Source of the DNA: Streptomyces sp. NBC_01381
GTDB lineage: Bacteria; Actinomycetota; Actinomycetes; Streptomycetales; Streptomycetaceae
Direction of reading: 5' to 3'
Assembly: GCF_026340305.1 (NCBI RefSeq)
Contig: NZ_JAPEPI010000002.1
Location: forward strand, 3,596,001 to 3,660,000
Length of the DNA: 64,000 nt
Position numbers and translations under genes: made by a program. The notes below the pieces were generated by a model. It saw only the letters and a list, made by a program, of their open reading frames with translations. It had not been told where the DNA came from and made no database searches. Shown in pieces: positions 54,043-63,145 of the stretch (position 1 is its first letter; the number at the start of each line of letters is the position of its first letter).

Positions 54043-54056
54043 TGAAATTGTACGGG
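54043..54056 (+). promoter_or_regulatory. Operator-like site upstream of the collagenase gene
   Basis: TGTGA-AATT-GTACG, closest to the copy before the peptide importer, lies 117 bases before the collagenase ATG in a 264-base intergenic region. Another TGTGA half-site sits 7 bases upstream. Confidence 0.55.
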
Positions 54057-54173
54057 CACATTTTCGGTGGGCCTGACAGCTCCGGCGGTGCTCAACTTCC
54101 GTTGCCGTCAAGGTCCGTACCCCCCACTGCCGTGCCCCGCGCACGGCTGCCGACTGGCCTGGAGGCCATCGCT

Positions 54174-56144
54174 ATGCGCAGACCCCCCACCAGAAAACTC
54201 GCACAACTGCTGATACCTACAGTGGCCGTCGCCGGCCTGGGGCTCGCCCTGCTCGCCCCCAACGGCGCGGCGGCCCCGGCCGACGCCGGGGCACCCAAGC
54301 CCGCACCGAGGTCGGCCCCCGCTCCACAGCCCGCCTCCGCCACCGTGCTCGCCGCCGACCTCGCACCCGGGCACGCGGCCGACCCCGCGCGATCGGCCAC
54401 GAAGGCCTCGAACTCCGCGCAACGCCCTCCGCTCCCCGCGGCCCAGAACGCCGCAGAACGCAAGAAGGCCCGCTCTGCGGCGAAGGCCGCCGCGGACTGC
54501 AACGTCAGCGACTTCACCTCGAAGACCGGCCCTGCCCTGGTCGAGCAGATCAAGCAGTCGGAAACCACCTGCATCAACACACTGTTCAGCGTGACCGGTG
54601 AGGACTCCAAGGCCCTCTTCCGCGAGGAACAGATGGTCACGGTGGCGAACGCACTCGAGGACGTCGCGACCAACTACCCGGGGAACAACAGCACTTTCGC
54701 ATCCCAAGTGGTGCTGTACCTGCGTGCCGGCTACTACGTCCAGTACAACCAGCCGGAGAACGTCGGCGAATACGGCCCGACGCTGAAGAGCGCCATTCAG
54801 GGCGCCCTGGATGCCTTCTTCGGCTCGTCCCACGCCTTCGACGTCACCGAGGCCAACGGCGAGACCCTCTCCGAGGCGGTCATCCTGATCGACAGCTCCG
54901 GAGAGAACGCCCGCCACCTCGACGTGGTCAAGCGCCTGCAGAAGGACTACAACGCGTCGTACGACGAGTTCTACGGGATGCTCGCGGCGGTCAACAACAC
55001 CTACACCGTGCTCTTCCGCGGCCACCAGCTGCCGGAGTTCGCGGAGGCCGTGAAGGCCGACCCGAGCGTCCTCACCGGACTGCGTGACTTCGCCGTCGCC
55101 CACGACGACCTGCTCGGCACCGACAAGTCCTACCTGGCCAGCAACGCCGGACGCGAACTCGGCCGCTTCCTGCAGCAAGCCGACCTCAAGGACACCGTCA
55201 AGCCGTTGGTGAAGGAGCTGCTCGGCCGCAGCGAGATCACTGGACGCACCGCCCCGCTCTGGGTCGGCCTCGCCGAGATGACGGATGAGTTCGACAAGGA
55301 GAACTGCGCCGAGTACGACACCTGTGACCTGCAGGACCGCGTACGCGATGCAGTGCTGACGATCAAACACGAATGCGGTCCGAGTGCGAAGATCCTCGCG
55401 CAGGAGCTGACCGCGGCCGAACTCACGGCCACATGCGACAGCATCCTCAAGCAGGACCCGGTGTTCCACGGCATCGTCAAGGACAACGGCCCGGTCAAGG
55501 ACGACAACAACACCAACATCGAGATCGTCGCCTTCAACTCCAGCACCGACTACAAGACCTACGCCGGTGTCGTCTTCGGCATCGACACCAACAACGGCGG
55601 CATGTACCTGGAGGGCGACCCGGCCGCCGAGGGCAACCAGCCGCGTTTCATCGCTTACGAGCAGCCGGCCCAGGACGGCGCCTTCCAGATCTGGAACCTC
55701 AACCACGAGTACACCCACTACCTCGACGGCCGCTTCGACATGTACGGCGACTTCGCAGCCGGGCAGACCACCCCGACGGTGATGTGGATCGAGGGTTTCG
55801 CCGAGTACGTCTCCTACTCGTACCGCGGTATCACCTACGACAGGGCGATCGAGGAGGCGGGCAAGAACACCTACAAGCTCAGCCAGCTCTTCGAGACCAC
55901 CTACGACAACACCGACACCACTCGTACCTACCAGTGGGGCTATCTGGGCGTCCGTTACATGCTCCAGTCGCACCCCGAGGACGTTGCCACCCTGCTCGGC
56001 CACTACCGAGCAGGCGAGTACGACGCGGCCCACACCCTGCTCCGCGACACCATCGGCACCAAGTACGACGCCGACTTCGCCGACTGGCTGAGCAAGTGCG
56101 CCGACGGCGACTGCGGCCAACTGCCGGCCCGTAGCGGCCGGTGA
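54174..56144 (+). CDS. Secreted M9-family collagenase
   Basis: Zinc collagenase precursor (656 aa). A signal peptide (basic start, hydrophobic segment at about 11-30, Ala-rich cleavage region) is followed by an Ala/Pro-rich linker, an activator-like helical region (about 110-390) and the catalytic domain with HEYTH (His511 to His515) in NLNHEYTHYLDGRFDMYGDF and the third ligand Glu540 in WIEGFAEY, the arrangement of clostridial ColG. It ends soon after the catalytic domain and lacks PKD or collagen-binding modules. ATG 54174 is chosen because GGAGG lies 9 bases upstream and a clean signal peptide follows. Confidence 0.92.
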   Translation: MRRPPTRKLAQLLIPTVAVAGLGLALLAPNGAAAPADAGAPKPAPRSAPAPQPASATVLAADLAPGHAADPARSATKASNSAQRPPLPAAQNAAERKKARSAAKAAADCNVSDFTSKTGPALVEQIKQSETTCINTLFSVTGEDSKALFREEQMVTVANALEDVATNYPGNNSTFASQVVLYLRAGYYVQYNQPENVGEYGPTLKSAIQGALDAFFGSSHAFDVTEANGETLSEAVILIDSSGENARHLDVVKRLQKDYNASYDEFYGMLAAVNNTYTVLFRGHQLPEFAEAVKADPSVLTGLRDFAVAHDDLLGTDKSYLASNAGRELGRFLQQADLKDTVKPLVKELLGRSEITGRTAPLWVGLAEMTDEFDKENCAEYDTCDLQDRVRDAVLTIKHECGPSAKILAQELTAAELTATCDSILKQDPVFHGIVKDNGPVKDDNNTNIEIVAFNSSTDYKTYAGVVFGIDTNNGGMYLEGDPAAEGNQPRFIAYEQPAQDGAFQIWNLNHEYTHYLDGRFDMYGDFAAGQTTPTVMWIEGFAEYVSYSYRGITYDRAIEEAGKNTYKLSQLFETTYDNTDTTRTYQWGYLGVRYMLQSHPEDVATLLGHYRAGEYDAAHTLLRDTIGTKYDADFADWLSKCADGDCGQLPARSGR

Positions 56145-56300
56145 CCGGGGCCTCGGTCACCGGCAGGAACTGAGTCAGGAGAGCCTGGTGTCACGCGCCC
56201 CGCTCGTGCGCGTGACACCAGCTTCTCAACTGGCCCGGTTCATCAAACAGCTGCTGACGGCTCCGTCGCCTCACCGGCGGGGCCTGCGGTGCTCTGTCGC

Positions 56301-56633
56301 TCAGTCCAGTTCGGGCAGGATTCCCTCGGGTCCGCCGGAATCCATGATTCCGCGAAGGGACGCCATCATCGCGTCGACCCCGCCGGTCGGGACGATGACG
56401 AGGTCGGGGCACTGGAAGAAGGCGCCGCCCGCGCATTCGCCCGTTTGCTTCCAGCGCTCCATGACCTCGGCGATCTCGCGGAGCGTCATGAAGGTGGCGC
56501 TCCACCTCGTTCCGTCGGGCAGGCAGAGCTCGACGTCGACGTTCTCGACGTCCTCGGCGCGGTCGTCGGTCCCCAGCATGAAGAGAGCCGAGAATCGGTC
56601 GTCCACGACGACGTACTGCGGGTCACTTTCCAT
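56301..56633 (-). CDS. Small immunity-like protein downstream of a toxin remnant
   Basis: A 110-aa acidic protein (YVVVDDRFSALFMLG, TLREIAEVMERWKQTGEC, ending GILPELD) of no family I recognise. Its ATG overlaps by 11 bases the end of a frameshifted gene that looks like a toxin C-terminal domain. Size, acidity and position directly behind such a domain are those of immunity genes of polymorphic toxins. It looks intact. Confidence 0.55.
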   Translation of the reverse strand: MESDPQYVVVDDRFSALFMLGTDDRAEDVENVDVELCLPDGTRWSATFMTLREIAEVMERWKQTGECAGGAFFQCPDLVIVPTGGVDAMMASLRGIMDSGGPEGILPELD

Positions 56634-56960
56634 AGAGCTGCTTCAGCCTCGCAATCACCTTGGGCTCGTTGCCTTGTCGGCCTTGCCGACGATCTCGATG
56701 CCGCCGTCCACGTTCCGGAAGAAGAGGCGTCTGCCGTTCCGGCCGCGGGCGTACGTGATGTCGGTTCCCGCCGGCGCCTTGCTGCCGAGTCCCGGGTTCA
56801 TGCTTCCACGGGACAGCTGCTCGAAAAGGCCGTCCAGGTCGCGCTGGACCGTCTGGTTCCTGCCGGCCTGGTGCGCCGCCTTCGCGAGGAGGGAGTCCTT
56901 GCCGATGGCTGACGTGATGAGCCGGCACGGGGCGGCGTTGTGCAGCGACGGAATCGTTCA
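56623..56960 (-). pseudogene. Frameshifted remnant of a toxin C-terminal domain
   Basis: Read on the minus strand, one frame gives SAIGKDSLLAKAAHQAG, DLDGLFEQLSRGSMNPGLG and GRNGRRLFFRNVDGGIEIVG, then stops at 56657-56655. The next frame continues it as NEPKVIARLKQLYGK to a stop at 56623. Joining them needs one base near 56671-56680. No start codon or N-terminal part exists; a stop lies just upstream near 56961. The pieces look like a compact nuclease-type toxin tip, but the family is not identified. Confidence 0.5.
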
Positions 56961-56990
56961 CCAGGGATCATCGAAAGATACGCTCCTGCG

Positions 56991-58562
56991 ATGCGTCTGA
57001 TACCCGACGACCCGTTCCCCGAGATCGGCCACCCCTTCACGACCGACGTGAGTGCGGACGGCCGCTGGATCGCCGTCAGTTGCCACGCGAGCGGCCGCGA
57101 CGGACATGGTCGGATCGTCGTCTACCGGACGAGCGATCTCGCCCTGTGGGACCAGATCGTGGTGGAGCAGGGCATCGAGGGGCTCGCCTTCCATCCCGCC
57201 TTGCCCGTGCTCGCCGTGGGCACGGAGGAGGGGGACGAGTTCGAACTCCGGGGCGGGCTGCTCCTGTACGAGCCGGAGACCCGGCGCCGTACCGACGTGG
57301 CCGTCGCCGGGGCCGGTGTCAGCGCCTTGCGCTGGCGGGACGTGCGCCGCCTGGAGGTGACGTTCGCTCGGCCGGTCGTCGACTTCGAAGACCCGGGGCG
57401 AGTGACGTACACGCGATCCGTCGCCGAGCGCGACGACTGGCTCGACGTTGCGGCTGACGTGCTCGCGGCGCTGGTCTCCTGGCCGCAGGTGCCGGTGGAG
57501 GTCGACTGGAGCCGCGTCAAAGGACCGGACATCGACCAACCTCAGCGGTACCTTGCGGGCGTCGCCGCCGATAGAGGCCGCGCCTGGACCCGGCGGCCCG
57601 GGACGGCCGTTGTGGAGGTATTGCGGGACGGCCGGATGCTGGCTGCGGCGCGGAGCGGGGTCCTGCTGGAGTGCTGGTCGCCCGACGGCACCCTGCAGTG
57701 GTGCGTGCCGGCGCCTGACGGGCCGTGGCAACGCAACGGCTGTCGGCTGTATGTCACCCCGGACGAGGAGAGCGTCTGGATCACCGTCCTGGAGGGCGAC
57801 AGCAGTGACCGGCGCACCCTGCTGTGCCGGTTCGCCCTCGCCGACGGCGCCCAACTCGCCGAACTCCGCCTCGACTTTCCGGTTGCCATCGCTGCGCGCA
57901 CGGATGGCGCCTGGGTGGCCAGGGACTCCCGGGAGCTGTTCCCCGGGCCGCGCTGGCCGCCGAACGAGAGCGTCGTGCTCACGCCTTCCGGGCGACAGCT
58001 GGGCACCCTGGCATTGGGGGAGAGCGACAGTTCCTACGTTTTCCCGGTGCGACGCTCGCCCCATCTGCTTTTCCTCTGCGGCGTCGGTTCCGGGGACGTA
58101 CGCACGGAAGTGTTGGAGAAGTGGGTCGTACAGGCGGACCCCAACGGGATCGAGCGGTTGTTCCCGCTGGCCTGGGACGACTCCCTCGGCCCTCGCTTGC
58201 GGGGCGGTCCCGCCGTGTACGTCGACGACGATGCTGGGCCAGGGCTCGTCCACACCTGCACGGCGCGCGACGGCACCCACCTCGTACGTCGCGCATACCC
58301 GGGCGGTGCTGTGGCCTGGGCGCACCGCTTCGACGCGCCGGTTACCGGGGTCGACGTCCACGACGGTCTCGTCCACGTCGTGACCGGAGCCGGGTCCTGC
58401 GAGCTGCTCACGCTGCGAGCGGCGGAAGGCACGGTGGTGCGGCGGGGGACGCTGACCCTCGGCGGGCACGTCTACACCCCGACCAGCCTGAGCACCGGTC
58501 CGGACGGGGGCCTGGTGATCGGCACGGTGGAGGGGCGGCTGATCAGGACGCGGGCGGACTAG
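56991..58562 (+). CDS. Beta-propeller-like protein of unknown function
   Basis: A 523-aa protein with repeated beta-strand blades typical of WD40/PQQ-like propellers (DVSADGRWIAVSCHAS, GIEGLAFHPALPVLAVG, VTGVDVHDGLVHVVTG, STGPDGGLVIGTVEGRL). No signal peptide, catalytic motif or membrane segment. ATG 56991 begins the first plausible blade region. Divergent from the toxin remnant; a link to it is possible but unproven. Confidence 0.65.
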   Translation: MRLIPDDPFPEIGHPFTTDVSADGRWIAVSCHASGRDGHGRIVVYRTSDLALWDQIVVEQGIEGLAFHPALPVLAVGTEEGDEFELRGGLLLYEPETRRRTDVAVAGAGVSALRWRDVRRLEVTFARPVVDFEDPGRVTYTRSVAERDDWLDVAADVLAALVSWPQVPVEVDWSRVKGPDIDQPQRYLAGVAADRGRAWTRRPGTAVVEVLRDGRMLAAARSGVLLECWSPDGTLQWCVPAPDGPWQRNGCRLYVTPDEESVWITVLEGDSSDRRTLLCRFALADGAQLAELRLDFPVAIAARTDGAWVARDSRELFPGPRWPPNESVVLTPSGRQLGTLALGESDSSYVFPVRRSPHLLFLCGVGSGDVRTEVLEKWVVQADPNGIERLFPLAWDDSLGPRLRGGPAVYVDDDAGPGLVHTCTARDGTHLVRRAYPGGAVAWAHRFDAPVTGVDVHDGLVHVVTGAGSCELLTLRAAEGTVVRRGTLTLGGHVYTPTSLSTGPDGGLVIGTVEGRLIRTRAD

Positions 58563-58687
58563 GGTGCTCTGCCCGCACTCAAGGGGGCGACCCTTTATGG
58601 ACCTGTGAGACCGGCATGCTTTGGCTCTGCAATCCGGTCCGTTGCCGCGACAGAGTGAGAGGACCTTGAACTTTCTGGAGGTCCCCC

Positions 58688-59293
58688 TTGAGTGTTGCGT
58701 TCCTGCTGACCGCCCTGGTTGTGGTGGTCACCCCCGGCACCGGCGCGGTGTACACCCTCGCTGTCGGACTGTCCCATGGCCGACGGGCGAGCGTCGTCGC
58801 TGCGCTCGGCTGCACTCTCGGCGTCGTTCCGCATCTGGTGGCGACGATCACCGGCCTTGCCGCGCTGCTGCACACCAACGCCGTCGCCTACGAGGTGGTG
58901 AAGTACCTCGGTGTCGGTTACCTGCTGTACATGGCCTGGGCGACGCTGCGCGACAAGGAGGCGCTGACCGTCGAGAAGGAGGCCGAGCCGTGGTCGGCGG
59001 CTCACGTGATCGCCTCGGCGGTGCTGACCAACCTGCTCAACCCGAAGCTCACGATGTTCTTCGTCGCGTTCCTCCCGCAGTTCGTCCCCGCCGACGAGTC
59101 CGGCTCCCTGGGCGTCATGCTTCAGCTCAGCGCCGTTTTCATGGCGCTGACCTTCGGTGTCTTCGCCGCCTACGGGATGTGTGCCGCTGCCATGCGCAAC
59201 CGAGTGCTGGCCCGGCCGAGGGTGATGCTCGGCATCCGCCGGGTGTTCGCCGCCTCCTTCGTAGCCCTGAGCGCGCGGCTGGCGGTGGCGTGA
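58688..59293 (+). CDS. LysE/RhtB-family amino-acid exporter
   Basis: Membrane protein (201 aa) with about six helices. The family's N-terminal VVVTPGTGAVYTLAVGLSHGRRAS and central TNLLNPKLTMFFVAFLPQF are clear. Exports amino acids or related compounds. It starts with TTG at 58688 with GGAGG about 8 bases ahead. A strong hairpin lies 118 bases after the stop. Confidence 0.88.
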   Translation: MSVAFLLTALVVVVTPGTGAVYTLAVGLSHGRRASVVAALGCTLGVVPHLVATITGLAALLHTNAVAYEVVKYLGVGYLLYMAWATLRDKEALTVEKEAEPWSAAHVIASAVLTNLLNPKLTMFFVAFLPQFVPADESGSLGVMLQLSAVFMALTFGVFAAYGMCAAAMRNRVLARPRVMLGIRRVFAASFVALSARLAVA

Positions 59294-59410
59294 GAATGCG
59301 GTTCCAGCCTGCTGGAAGGAGCATTGTGCAGAGTCCGCGCGGTTCACCTGATCCGCAACGCCCTTGCGCCACGCGCCAGTTCGGCCTCGCGTGAGGTGGT
59401 GAGGGCGACG

Positions 59411-59445
59411 GGGCTTCTGGCTGGGGAATTCCCAGCCAGAAGCCC
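59411..59445 (+). terminator. Perfect 15-bp hairpin after the LysE gene
   Basis: GGGCTTCTGGCTGGG (59411-59425), loop GAATT, then the exact reverse complement CCCAGCCAGAAGCCC (59431-59445). No T-run follows, but stems of this strength end transcription in Streptomyces. It may act in both directions. Confidence 0.7.
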
Positions 59446-60080
59446 ACTTCATGCGCCCTAGAAGAATCCAAGTTTCTTGGGCGAGTAGCTACAAAGAATG
59501 TTCTTCGTCTGCTGGCGGTACAGCGGCTGCACCCAGCCTGACCGGTGAAAACGGCGGTAGCTGTGGCTCTCGGGAGGTTGCTGGTCCGGAGATGGTCCGG
59601 ATCTTGGCGCGCGTGGTGCTGGGGAGGGCAGGTTTGGGGTGCAGAGGGGGAGCGGGACCGGTCGGGCAGGCCCGGAGCGTCCGCCGAGTGGGGGACTGCT
59701 GCCCGGGCGAGACCTGATTCCGTCGGCCAAGCTGCTCATCGAGACCGGAGTGAAACGTGACCGTCGGCTGATCCTCCTCCCCCAGCGAGGGAAGTCCTCG
59801 TCGAAGTTGGTGCTGGTCTGCGCCAACCTGGAGGAGTTCTGCGCCCGCAGCGTCGGCCTGCCCCTGATGCGGTAACACCCGCAGGGAATCCGTGTGGTGG
59901 ACATCGACGGCATCGTGCCGCCAGGCGCGGCCACTCTCAGCGGGCTCTGTGAGGAGCGTCCGAGAAGGATCCGACGTCTCTTCCGTGCTCGTGAGGCCGA
60001 GACGGACTGCCGAGAGGAGAGACAAGAAGCCGTCCACGAAGTGCCAGACGCCGTCGATGCCACAGTCGTGCGCAGGGGCG
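59446..60080. other. Stretch without a convincing gene
   Basis: About 0.6 kb between the hairpin and the FKBP gene. Open frames exist on both strands (for example 59639-59875 plus, 59489-60037 minus) but have poor third-position bias and match nothing I know. The plus-strand segment about 59706-59875 (LIETGVKRDRRLILLPQRG, KLVLVCANLEEFCA) is the most protein-like and could be a decayed gene end. Confidence 0.4.
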
Positions 60081-60485
60081 CTAGGCGTTGCTCCACCCGG
60101 CTGTGCTGGAATACGAGGCCAGCAGGTCCACCACGAAGAGGAGGGTCGAGCCCGCCGGGATCAACGGTGATGGCGACTGATTGCCGTAGCCGAGACGTGG
60201 GGGAATGATGATCTCGCGTCGACCGCCGACCTTCATCCCTTTCACCCCTCGGTCCCAGCCCTTGATAACCCTGCCACCGCCCAGGGCAAACTTGAACGGC
60301 TCGCCCCGGTCCCAGGAGGCATCGAACTCCTTCCCGGACTCGAAGGCCACCCCGACATAGTGGACCCTGACCACCATGCCCGGCTTCACCTCGGCCCCGT
60401 CCCCGACGACCAGGTCCCGGATGGTCAACTCGGTAGGAGCGTCACCCTCCGGAACGTCGACCTCGGGTTTCGTCAGTTCACTCAT
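60081..60485 (-). CDS. FKBP-type peptidyl-prolyl cis-trans isomerase
   Basis: Single-domain FKBP (134 aa): VHYVGVAFESGKEFDASWDRGEPFKF (in two parts), LGGGRVIKGWDRGVKGMKVGG and IPPRLGYG are the standard blocks with the Trp and Tyr of the pocket. No signal peptide, so cytoplasmic. It carries a C-terminal extension (ASYSSTAGWSNA) beyond the usual end of the fold. ATG 60485 begins the family-like N-terminus. Confidence 0.92.
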   Translation of the reverse strand: MSELTKPEVDVPEGDAPTELTIRDLVVGDGAEVKPGMVVRVHYVGVAFESGKEFDASWDRGEPFKFALGGGRVIKGWDRGVKGMKVGGRREIIIPPRLGYGNQSPSPLIPAGSTLLFVVDLLASYSSTAGWSNA

Positions 60486-60728
60486 TGCACCCTCATCGCT
60501 CTCCGCCGAGTACCCTCCGCACGGGCCGGCCGGACACATGACACTGAATGCGGCAGATGGACACGCTACCGGGAGTGCCGAATCCGCCTGGAGGTCACTT
60601 CCCGTGTTGCTGGCAACGCCGCTCGGTGCCCCCGGTCAGGGACAGGCGTGTCGGACCGTTCAGTAGTCGACGCGAACGGCTCTCGCCAGGCAGGCCGGGG
60701 AGAGCACGAGGCGTGGCAGGTGCCGGGG

Positions 60729-61820
60729 TCAGACCTCCGGCAGAGCGAAGGGGACGTGCCCGACGGCGCGGCCGGTGGTGTCGAGGAGCCGGCCCATGCG
60801 CTTGCGGGAGTGGAGGAAGACAGTGCGGTCGCTGACCTTCAGATGCGGGAAGCGTTCCGCGAGGTGCGCCTCGAAGGGGTCGATGGCATGCAGGCCGCGC
60901 AGCCAGACCATGACCAGGAGGTTGTCGGAGCCGCTGACGGACACGGCCAGGCGCACCTCTTCCCTACGAGCCAGTGCGTTGCCCGTGGCCTCGAGGTGGG
61001 TGTGGGGGACAGCGGTGCGGTACAGCACGATGGTCGAGAGCCCGGCGAGGGGATGGGCCAGGTCGCAGCGGAAGGTGATGTCCCTGTCCCGGATCATCCG
61101 CTGGAGCCGGCGCCGTGCGGTGTGTTCGCTCATGCCGGTCGCGGTGCCCAGTTCGGTGTAGCCGAGGCGTCCGTCACGGCCGAGGGCTTCCAGGAGGGCC
61201 TGCTCCGCGGGCGGCGGCCGGTGGTGCATGTGGGCGCTGTACGGAGTCGGGCGTGAGGTGCGCGGGGCGGAGAGTTCCGCGTCGCCGGACGGTTCCATGG
61301 CCCGCATGCGCCAGTCGCCGCCTTCGCTGTACAGGGTGATGCCGAGGCGTGTGCGGGTGGACCGTACGCCTTTCAGGCCGCCGATCAGGCCGTGCACCGA
61401 GCGGCCGAGGGAGGGCAGGTCGGCAGCGACGACCGACGCCAGGAGATCGAAGTCGCCGGCCGTCTCGTCGACGCTGAAGACCCAGGGCATGTCGGCCAGC
61501 GTGGCGCCGGCGGATTCCACGGCCCGGGGCCGGCACCTGACCTCGACGTAGGCGACGGTCGTCGCCTTCGCGGAGTCGTACGCGCTGACCCAGGCCAGAC
61601 CGCCCGCCCGCAGACGTTCCCAGCGGCGGGCCGCTGTGGTCGCGTCCACGCCGAGGGCCCTGCCGATCCGGGACCACGGTGCCCGGGGAGCGGCCTGGAG
61701 CGCGTCGACGAGGGCCAGGTCCAACTCGGAGAAGGGGGCACTCTCGTCCGCGGTGCGGGAATCGGGGAGCGGAGCTCGTCCCGAGATGTTTTCCTGCAAT
61801 CTTCTAGGGATTCCTGTCAC
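60729..61820 (-). CDS. Lrp/AsnC-family regulator with duplicated domains
   Basis: A 363-aa regulator, about twice the usual Lrp length, with two helix-turn-helix parts (LDLALVDALQAAPRAPWSRIG near residue 35 and EQALLEALGRDGRLGYTEL near 205) each followed by a ligand-binding RAM-like region. It is divergent from an MFS transporter and M20 amidohydrolase operon with 74 bases between starts, so it probably controls them. The GTG start is uncertain. Confidence 0.87.
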   Translation of the reverse strand: MTGIPRRLQENISGRAPLPDSRTADESAPFSELDLALVDALQAAPRAPWSRIGRALGVDATTAARRWERLRAGGLAWVSAYDSAKATTVAYVEVRCRPRAVESAGATLADMPWVFSVDETAGDFDLLASVVAADLPSLGRSVHGLIGGLKGVRSTRTRLGITLYSEGGDWRMRAMEPSGDAELSAPRTSRPTPYSAHMHHRPPPAEQALLEALGRDGRLGYTELGTATGMSEHTARRRLQRMIRDRDITFRCDLAHPLAGLSTIVLYRTAVPHTHLEATGNALARREEVRLAVSVSGSDNLLVMVWLRGLHAIDPFEAHLAERFPHLKVSDRTVFLHSRKRMGRLLDTTGRAVGHVPFALPEV

Positions 61821-61894
61821 GGATCGGATCGTAGGGGCACTTCCGGCCGATTCCCAGCCCCGGCTTCGGCCGCCCGGAGTCGAAGGAGTGCCGC

Positions 61895-63145
61895 GTGTCT
61901 GCTCCGCCCCCGCAGCCCGTCCGCAGAACCGTCCGGATCACGATCGTGCTGCTGTTCACCGCCTGGCTGGTCGACTACGCCGACCGACTCGTCATCAACC
62001 TGGCCCTGCCCTCCATCGGCGACGAGTTCGACGTGGGCCGCGGGGAACAGGGCCTGATCGTCTCGGCGTTCTTCCTCGCCTACGCGCTGTGTCAGATCCC
62101 CGGTGGCCTGCTCGCCGACCGGCACGGCGCCCAGCGGGTCATGCTCTGGGCCCTGCTGTCCTGGTCGGTGTTCACCGCGCTGACCGGCTTCGCCTGGTCG
62201 TTCGGCGTCCTGCTGCTGATGCGGTTCGCGTTCGGTGCCGCGGAAGGCGTCTTTCCGCCCGCTTCGATGAAGGTCCTCGTGGAGCGGACGACACCGGCCG
62301 AGCGGATGGGCGCCAATGGCGTGATCATGAGCTCGAACGCCCTCGCCGGGGTCCTCACCCCGCTCCTCGTCGCACCTCTGATCGCCGCTTTCGGCTGGCG
62401 TTCGGCGTTCTTCTCGGCGGCGGCGCTCGGCGTCTTCGTCGTGGTGGCGATACGGGTGTGGCTCCCCGCGCCGCTGCCGGTGGTGGCCCCGGAGGCCCGC
62501 GTCGACCGGCGGCGCGCCGGGGGCGTCCTGCGCAAGGGCGTGATCTGGCGGTTCAGCGCCATGATGTTCGGCTACAGCCTGATCGTGTGGGGTCTCAGCA
62601 CGTGGATCCCGTCCTATGTGAGCGAGGAGTACGGCGTCTCGCTCGCCTCGGCCGGGGCCCTCGTGGCGATTCCCGGCCTCGCCGCGACCGGCGCGATCGT
62701 CGTCGGCGGGCGACTCGCGGACCGCCTGGGCGGCCACCACCGCAGGGTGATCGTGCCCAGCATGACGGTGGCCGCCGTCACGCTGCTGTTCATGGTCTTC
62801 TCGCCGTCGCTCATCGGCTTCATCGTCTTCGGCACGCTCGCGACGACCGCCGTCTCCCTCTGCTACATGCCGATCCTCGCGGTGCCGCTGGGCGGCCTCG
62901 CGGCCGAGGACGTCGGCGTGGGCAGCGGGGCGATCGTCTTCGGCGGCCAGGTGGCGGGCATGGTCGCCCCGCCCGTCATCGGCGCGCTCGCCGACGCCTT
63001 CTCGTTCAAGGTGGCCTTCGCGTCCTTGGTGCTCGGCGCGGCCATCGCTCTTGTGATGGCGCTTCTCACCCCGCAGGACGCCGCCTCCTTCCGGGCCGCC
63101 ACCGGCGCGTCCGAACTCCCCACGCCCGCAAAGGAGCACTCATGA
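61895..63145 (+). CDS. MFS transporter (ACS-like)
   Basis: Twelve-helix major facilitator (416 aa). The motif between helices 2 and 3 reads GGLLADRHGAQRVM, and the N-terminus has WLVDYADRLVINLALPSIG as in anion:cation symporters. The GTG start has GAAGGAG upstream, and the stop overlaps the amidohydrolase ATG, suggesting it imports that enzyme's substrate. Confidence 0.88.
   Translation: MSAPPPQPVRRTVRITIVLLFTAWLVDYADRLVINLALPSIGDEFDVGRGEQGLIVSAFFLAYALCQIPGGLLADRHGAQRVMLWALLSWSVFTALTGFAWSFGVLLLMRFAFGAAEGVFPPASMKVLVERTTPAERMGANGVIMSSNALAGVLTPLLVAPLIAAFGWRSAFFSAAALGVFVVVAIRVWLPAPLPVVAPEARVDRRRAGGVLRKGVIWRFSAMMFGYSLIVWGLSTWIPSYVSEEYGVSLASAGALVAIPGLAATGAIVVGGRLADRLGGHHRRVIVPSMTVAAVTLLFMVFSPSLIGFIVFGTLATTAVSLCYMPILAVPLGGLAAEDVGVGSGAIVFGGQVAGMVAPPVIGALADAFSFKVAFASLVLGAAIALVMALLTPQDAASFRAATGASELPTPAKEHS

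Noticed and set aside
59458..60096. Minus-strand frame of 212 codons as a gene
   Set aside because: Composition is rich in Arg, Ser and Pro like other shadow frames and no motif is visible.
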